DNA of 64,000 nucleotides from an uncultured bacterium. Lineage in GTDB: Bacteria > Actinomycetota > Coriobacteriia > Coriobacteriales > Coriobacteriaceae. Positions 59,563 to 64,000 of this stretch are shown in pieces (position 1 is the first letter of the stretch; every line of letters begins with the position of its first letter). The position numbers and the translations under genes were made by a program. Location: assembly GCA_905215385.1 (NCBI GenBank), contig CAJMPY010000005.1:39748-103747 (forward strand). Reading direction: 5' to 3'. The notes beneath the pieces were generated by a model. The model was not told the origin of the DNA, did no database searches, and was given only the letters and a program-made list of their open reading frames with translations.

Positions 59563-60903
59563 GTGAAGTCCCTCACCTCTTTTGCAAAGCGCTCAGCTCA
59601 GCTTGCCGCCGGCTTTGTCTGCGCTATCGCCCTTGCCGCTGGCGTGCCCACCGTCGCCGGCGCCCAAGTACTCACGACCGACAATGTTTGCGGCAAAACC
59701 GCCGATGCGCGCGGCATCACGGCCGAAAATCTGCCCGATATCGATGCGACCAATGCGCTCGTCATGGGCAAAGACGGCACCGTCTACTATGGGCGCGGCG
59801 CCGATGAGCAGGTTAAAATCGCCTCGATCACCAAGGTCATGACCGCAATCCTAACCGTCGAGAATTGCAAGATGGACGAGAAGGTCACGGTGAGCAACGC
59901 CGCAGCCACCGTGGGTAATTCGACCGCCGGCTTGCTCGAAGGTGACGAGCTTACCGTGGAGCAGGCACTGCGCGGCCTGATGATTCCCTCGGGCAACGAC
60001 GCCGCCGTCGTGCTCGCCGAATATGTGGGCAAGAAGATCGACCCTAAGACCAAAGACGCCGAGGCAACCTTTGTGAAGGCCATGAACGAGCGCGCCAAAA
60101 AGCTCGGCTGCACCGGCACGGTCTTTGAGAACCCACACGGTCTGGACTTTGATGAATGGGCCGGCGACATGCACTCAACCGCACATGACGTAGCGCTGAT
60201 GATGCAGGAGGCCATGAAAAACGACACGATCCGCGAGGTCGTAGCGAGCGAGGATTCCTGGATCGAGGTCACGGGCGCCGACGGCACCGACCATTCGCAT
60301 TCCATGGACACGCATAACTATTTGCTGGGCCAAGATGGCAACATCGGTGGCAAGACCGGCACCACCGACGACGCGGGCTATTGCTTTACGAGCGCCTACA
60401 ACCGCGACGGCGACGAGATCTACACCGTCGTTTTGAACTCCACCACCACCGACCAGCGCTTTACCGATACCGCAACCCTTGCCAATTGGTACTACGGTCA
60501 CAAGGTGACGGTCGCAATCGCCAACACACAGGAAAAGACCGCCAACGGCAACCCGCTTATGGCGCGCATTGGTCAAACCGACTGGACGGATAAGACGATC
60601 GACGCCACACTCGCCGATCCCACGGCGCAAGCGACCGTGTTTTCCCTTGCCGGCGAGGTGACCGAAAAGGTTAGCTACGACGATCTTTCGGGCACGGTGC
60701 ATGTGGGCGACAAGGTGGGCAGCGTCACGCTCAAGCAGGACGGCACCAAGATCGCCGTCATGGACCTGGTTGCCGACGAGGAAGGCGCAGGGCCGAATCC
60801 CATTGAATGGCTGCTCGTGAAGCTCGATCGCTTGGGCCGTCGCATCGACAACCGCCCACTCACGGCAGAAAGCGAGACCGTCGCCAAGGCGCCCGAGGTG
60901 TAG
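59563..60903 (+). CDS. D-alanyl-D-alanine carboxypeptidase (DacA/PBP5-like)
   Basis: Protein of 446 residues from GTG 59563, which gives a standard signal peptide (LAAGFVCAIALAAGVPTVAG, cleavage near AGA-Q). Penicillin-binding motifs are SITK (active Ser), SGN and KTGTT. The C-terminal beta domain follows, but the tail is soluble, without the amphipathic anchor helix usual in PBP5. It trims terminal D-Ala from peptidoglycan. Start alternatives are ATG 59494 (adds 23 residues, no ribosome-binding site) and the upstream open frame at 59452. Divergent from the VanR-like gene. Confidence 0.88.
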   Translation: MKSLTSFAKRSAQLAAGFVCAIALAAGVPTVAGAQVLTTDNVCGKTADARGITAENLPDIDATNALVMGKDGTVYYGRGADEQVKIASITKVMTAILTVENCKMDEKVTVSNAAATVGNSTAGLLEGDELTVEQALRGLMIPSGNDAAVVLAEYVGKKIDPKTKDAEATFVKAMNERAKKLGCTGTVFENPHGLDFDEWAGDMHSTAHDVALMMQEAMKNDTIREVVASEDSWIEVTGADGTDHSHSMDTHNYLLGQDGNIGGKTGTTDDAGYCFTSAYNRDGDEIYTVVLNSTTTDQRFTDTATLANWYYGHKVTVAIANTQEKTANGNPLMARIGQTDWTDKTIDATLADPTAQATVFSLAGEVTEKVSYDDLSGTVHVGDKVGSVTLKQDGTKIAVMDLVADEEGAGPNPIEWLLVKLDRLGRRIDNRPLTAESETVAKAPEV

Positions 60904-60927
60904 GGCGCAAGAATAATAAGTCCACTG

Positions 60928-60960
60928 AAAGGAGGCGTCCGAAAGGATGCCTCCTTTTTT
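60928..60960 (+). terminator. Terminator of the carboxypeptidase gene
   Basis: AAAGGAGGC/GCCTCCTTT stem (60928-60936 with 60949-60957) followed by TTT, 24 nt after the stop. Confidence 0.9.
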
Positions 60961-60992
60961 GAGGCTCGAATCCCCAGCTAACGTGGTTCAAC

Positions 60993-61019
60993 TAAAAAAG
61001 GGTCCCTTTCGGAACCCTT
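60993..61019 (-). terminator. Terminator of tRNA-Ser
   Basis: A 9-bp stem with a GAAA tetraloop; on the minus strand TTTTTTAGTTG follows. It lies 14 nt beyond the CCA end. Confidence 0.9.
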
Positions 61020-61033
61020 CTTTAAAGTCTTAC

Positions 61034-61124
61034 TGGCGGAGAGCTGGGGATTCGAACCCCAGATGCCCTTTTGGGGCATACTCGCTTAGCAGGCGAGCAC
61101 CTTCGGCCTCTCGGTCAGCTCTCC
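61034..61124 (-). tRNA. tRNA-Ser (anticodon GCT), CCA encoded
   Basis: The minus strand folds into a class II tRNA: acceptor GGAGAGC/GCTCTCC, D arm with GACCGAGAGGCC, anticodon stem CTCGC/GCGAG with loop CTGCTAA (anticodon GCT), long variable arm TGCCCC...GGGCA, T arm CTGGG GTTCGAA CCCAG-type, then G discriminator and CCA. Reads AGC/AGU serine codons. Confidence 0.95.
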
Positions 61125-61138
61125 GTAACAGCCGTTCT

Positions 61139-61167
61139 ATAGTAACCAAACAGCCAAGGATGAGCAA
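61139..61167 (-). promoter_or_regulatory. Promoter of tRNA-Ser
   Basis: On the minus strand TTGCTC (61167-61162), exactly 17 bp, then TACTAT (61144-61139), placing the start of transcription about 7-10 bp before the mature 5' end. Confidence 0.55.
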
Positions 61168-61216
61168 GAGGAAATTTTCTAATTGCCTAGCAGCCTTTCC
61201 TTCTTGAAAGCTTCGC

Positions 61217-63658
61217 CTACCCCAGCGAGCGGTTGAGGGAGCCGAGCTCGTCGTTGCCCATGGTGCGCCACATTTGGAAGATACAACCGCGCGCCAGGAA
61301 AAAGAAACCGTTGTCGACCAGTTGCACAGCGGCATCTGCCAGCTGATTCGTCACGGCGGACACTGGCGGCAGCTCTAGTCCAGCCTTATGGATGGTCTCG
61401 ACCGCTTCCTCGAACGTCGGAGGCTCGCTGACGCCCATCTCGTTCATAAGGCCCTGCATTTCTTCCAGCGCGCTGCTGCCCGACTCCTCGCCGCGCGGCA
61501 CCAGACGGTAACAAGCCAGCGCCAGGTCGAGCTGATCGCAATTCCAATAGGCAAACGCCAAGCGATAGAACAGGTAGCCGATTGCAGAACGATCGCTGGC
61601 AATACGTAGGCCGTGGCGCGCCACCTCGATAATCTCGTCAAAGCGCTCCAGACGCGCAAGCACGTTGATGAGCGCAAAGTGCGACTGCATGGACGAGCGC
61701 GCCAGATCGTAAAGATGGCGCACCTCGGGCAGTGCTCGTTCAAAGTCCTCTTGCTCGGCGTAAAAGCTGCAGATCTCGTGCTGGGCAAAGTACAGCGCAT
61801 CGGGCGCACGAAGGATTCGCACAGAGCGGTCTTCTTCCAACACCGGTAGCACCATGCGCACCAGCTGGTTATCGCAAAACTGCGTTTGAACCGGACCTGT
61901 CGCCAAAAGCTCGGCGACGGCGCACTTAGCCTCCAACTCCTCAACAAGACGGGAAAAGCCTTCAAAAGCACCTGTACGGTCGACTTTTGCCTGCTCGCGC
62001 AATTCAACAACACGGGCCACGTATGGGTCGTCGTCCTCTTCCATGACCTCCAGCTCGTCAGCCGTATCGGCAAGCAGCAGATCGCGCAGCGCCGGCGGCA
62101 GCATGCGATGGTCATCACGCGGACGAGCATGAACCTCCGCCGGCTCAATCGTCTCCGGAGCGGTTGACTCATACGCCTCAAGCACACGCTTGCACGGCAT
62201 ATCGTCCATGTCCATGCTCTCAAGATCCTTGGCGACAGGCACGCAATCGGCCAGATAGGCCGCGCGCCCAAAGAAATACGTTGCGACAACGCACTCGCCC
62301 TGCTCACTGTCGGGAGCAGCAATCTGCACATAGCAGCGCGTGATGCAGGTGCCCGCGGCAAAACACGCTGCCGCAAGCGTGAGCGCCACGCGCGCATCGT
62401 GCTCCGCGGCCCAGATCGTGCGCGTGTCCTCGTCCAGCTCGTGCCAGGCGTCATCTTGAGCGTCGTATTCACGTTGCGGCATGGCATCAACGACAGACTG
62501 CCCAAACCGAACGAGCATAATCCCCTCGGCAACGTTTGCCCGATAGGTATAGTCGAGCCGCGTGACCACGTTAAGCGCCTCGACAATACGCGCGAAGCGG
62601 GTACGCACATCCCACTCACCGCCCGGCTGGCAAGCCACCGTACCCGGTTTGCCCCACGGGTTATCGCTCGAGGCCGTATCAAGCAGTCGGGGAACATCGT
62701 TGGTCGTCTTGGCGATATGCCACGCATCAAAGAGCGCGCAGCCCTCAAGGCTCGGCGAGGATGCCGCAGGGACCAATCCGGCCCCGATGTGCTCAAGGAT
62801 GCCGGAGAGACGGTTAAGACGGCACTCGATGGCAAGCAGCATGTCAATCTCGTCCTGGTCCAGCAGGCTGCGATCAAAATTGAGATAGAAAAGCTTTGAG
62901 CGATCGATGCGAGCCAGGCTCATCTCGGACTTAGCGGCGATGGTGCGCAAGCGAGGCAAGTCAATTTCACTCATAAGGGCGGCGGCATAGCGCTCGATAC
63001 CGCTCGGATTCTCGGCATGGTCAACGCGGTAGAGCAGCGTCTCGATAGCGTCAGGTAGCGGTGTCGTGTTAAAGCCCAAAAACACCTCGACCGGCTCGGG
63101 CAGCTTTACGAGCTTGATCTTGTCGACAACGTTTTGCATACCCTCGTCGAGTCCGTCGGCGTCCGCCGTGCTCGCAATGGTATTTTCGGAGTCAGCGAAT
63201 ATCACGTAGCGCAGGAACATCGATGCCATGAACTCACCGTAAGGAAGGGAGCGGGTCGAATTCCATGTCTCGTGATCGGACTGCTCGCGCATGGGACCTT
63301 CGGGAGAGCCGACGGTTCGCGCGCACGCGCGCATCGTGCCGTTTGCTCCCCTCACCATAATCTCACCAATACCGGAGTCCGACTCGTCAAGGACCAGTTC
63401 CATGTCGGGATCGTTGGGCAGCGGAGCCTCGCTGACGGGGCGGTCCACCTTGTACACCTCGCCCGAAACGCTTACGTAGCCCAAAAGCGACACATGGCTT
63501 TTGCCAACGAATTCGACGACATAACAAGATTCATGCTGATCCTCGCCAAAGAGTTTCCAGACCACGCCATATGAGCGTCCCGCAGGCTGCTCGGGCATCG
63601 CCGGAAAGCGCTTCTTGGGATCGAGAAACCTGAGCTTGTATGTCGGACGCTCTGCCAC
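61217..63658 (-). CDS. Large protein of unknown function with TPR-like repeats
   Basis: Protein of 813 residues; I do not recognise a family. No signal peptide or membrane helix is evident. Residues about 1-120 look like a beta-rich domain. The central part includes two acidic patches (ESMDMDDM; ADELEVMEEDDDP). Residues 650-745 form helix pairs of the tetratricopeptide type (HEICSFYAEQEDFERALPEV; YRLAFAYWNCDQLDLALACY). GTG 63658 with AGGGTG upstream is the likely start. It is transcribed toward the tRNA-Ser gene. A scaffold role in the cytosol is possible but is only an inference from TPR repeats. Confidence 0.7.
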   Translation of the reverse strand: MAERPTYKLRFLDPKKRFPAMPEQPAGRSYGVVWKLFGEDQHESCYVVEFVGKSHVSLLGYVSVSGEVYKVDRPVSEAPLPNDPDMELVLDESDSGIGEIMVRGANGTMRACARTVGSPEGPMREQSDHETWNSTRSLPYGEFMASMFLRYVIFADSENTIASTADADGLDEGMQNVVDKIKLVKLPEPVEVFLGFNTTPLPDAIETLLYRVDHAENPSGIERYAAALMSEIDLPRLRTIAAKSEMSLARIDRSKLFYLNFDRSLLDQDEIDMLLAIECRLNRLSGILEHIGAGLVPAASSPSLEGCALFDAWHIAKTTNDVPRLLDTASSDNPWGKPGTVACQPGGEWDVRTRFARIVEALNVVTRLDYTYRANVAEGIMLVRFGQSVVDAMPQREYDAQDDAWHELDEDTRTIWAAEHDARVALTLAAACFAAGTCITRCYVQIAAPDSEQGECVVATYFFGRAAYLADCVPVAKDLESMDMDDMPCKRVLEAYESTAPETIEPAEVHARPRDDHRMLPPALRDLLLADTADELEVMEEDDDPYVARVVELREQAKVDRTGAFEGFSRLVEELEAKCAVAELLATGPVQTQFCDNQLVRMVLPVLEEDRSVRILRAPDALYFAQHEICSFYAEQEDFERALPEVRHLYDLARSSMQSHFALINVLARLERFDEIIEVARHGLRIASDRSAIGYLFYRLAFAYWNCDQLDLALACYRLVPRGEESGSSALEEMQGLMNEMGVSEPPTFEEAVETIHKAGLELPPVSAVTNQLADAAVQLVDNGFFFLARGCIFQMWRTMGNDELGSLNRSLG

Positions 63659-63755
63659 GGAATATCACCCTGATCGGTCGCTTGAAGAAGGAGTGGTCGC
63701 GAATAAGTCGCGACATCTACTCGGAATCTTACACGAGTCGACAGGAAATCGTCCG

Positions 63756-64000
63756 CTTTACGCCCGCGCCTCGACCGAGGTTCGAATCAATGCGGTGTTT
63801 ACGTAAAAGAAAAGTCCCCGTTGCCGGGAGCTTTAATCTCAAATGGTGCGGCGTATAGGATTCCGCGCATCCACTGCGCGGATCCGCACCGGCTTCGCCC
63901 GCCTGCCGGCGTGCTCGCCCGCGGGCTAAAAACGCTCCGCGTTTTCTTTACGCCCGCGCCTCGACCGAGGTTCGAATCCATGCGGTGTTTACGTAAAAGA
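63756..64000. repeat. Direct repeat with 190-bp period, truncated by the window end
   Basis: Positions 63756-63810 recur at 63946-64000 with one difference; the second copy reaches the last base of the window, so the repeat may continue. The 135 bp between copies contain GC-rich inverted segments (TTCCGCGCATCC/GCGCGGATCC; GCCGGCG/CGCCGGC-like). No gene is supported in 63659-64000; a 60-codon minus-strand frame here is repeat-derived. Confidence 0.75.

Noticed and set aside
60966..60979. 14-bp inverted match to the tRNA-Ser T-arm, suggesting an attachment-site remnant
   Set aside because: The match is short and inverted relative to the tRNA 3' end, whereas integration duplicates the 3' end in direct orientation; no integrase or phage gene is nearby.
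63772..63795. Possible tRNA at the terminal repeat because of a GGTTCGAATC motif
   Set aside because: No acceptor, D or anticodon stems can be formed around it, and the T-stem itself has a mismatch.

Overview
The window looks like a contiguous chromosomal segment of a high-GC actinobacterium of the class Coriobacteriia, most likely Collinsella or a close relative. This is an inference from the protein complement (GSI-type glutamine synthetase followed by a GlnR-like orphan regulator, KdpFABC with divergent KdpDE, FeoA-FeoA-FeoB, Lar nickel-cofactor genes, YhgE/Pip pair), from codon usage and from abundant intergenic palindromes. No database search was possible. Most genes lie on the minus strand.

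Left part (1-8.3 kb): the 5' end of ligA, an HtrA-type membrane serine protease, an operon of glnA plus a GlnR-like regulator, a LacI and a GntR/FCD regulator, and a large flavin/Fe-S 'old yellow enzyme'. From 8.4 to 17.0 kb lies a complete high-affinity K+ uptake module (kdpFABC minus, kdpDE plus), bracketed by two near-identical direct repeats that carry a long hairpin and remnants of the same gene 3' end. From 17.1 to 20.5 kb is a ferrous-iron uptake operon (feoA, feoA, feoB, Cys-rich partner) with candidate iron-box palindromes, followed by an HPr protein with Asp at position 46, a 230-bp MITE-like element and an APC permease.

Middle part (22.9-43.5 kb): an ebgAC beta-galactosidase operon with three LacI-type operators and a divergent lacI gene; a tandem array of covarying stem-loops; aspS; serB; a lactate-racemase locus (larB, a LarC lacking its C-terminal half, tetR, then convergent larA and a lactate/glycerol channel); ppc; hisS; a collapsed MFS gene; an M20 amidohydrolase; and an EamA exporter. 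Two nested giant palindromes of shared design flank the larA-channel pair. Two genes (larA and the EamA gene) are each preceded by a tiny Leu-rich ORF whose TAG stop abuts an intrinsic terminator, an arrangement expected of ribosome-controlled attenuation.

Right part (43.7-64 kb): two adjacent YhgE/Pip membrane proteins, htpG (with a terminator-like hairpin in its leader), a GNAT acetyltransferase, a CpsBCD-type tyrosine phosphatase/kinase trio, pstB-phoB-phoR without pstSCA, a VanRS-like two-component pair divergent from a D,D-carboxypeptidase, tRNA-Ser(GCT), an 813-residue protein of unknown function with TPR-like repeats, and a direct repeat that runs off the window edge.

The most interesting material is intergenic: the repeats bracketing kdp, the nested palindromes, the 61-62 bp periodic stem-loop array, the leader-peptide/terminator cassettes, and the 27-bp GTCCC repeat family.
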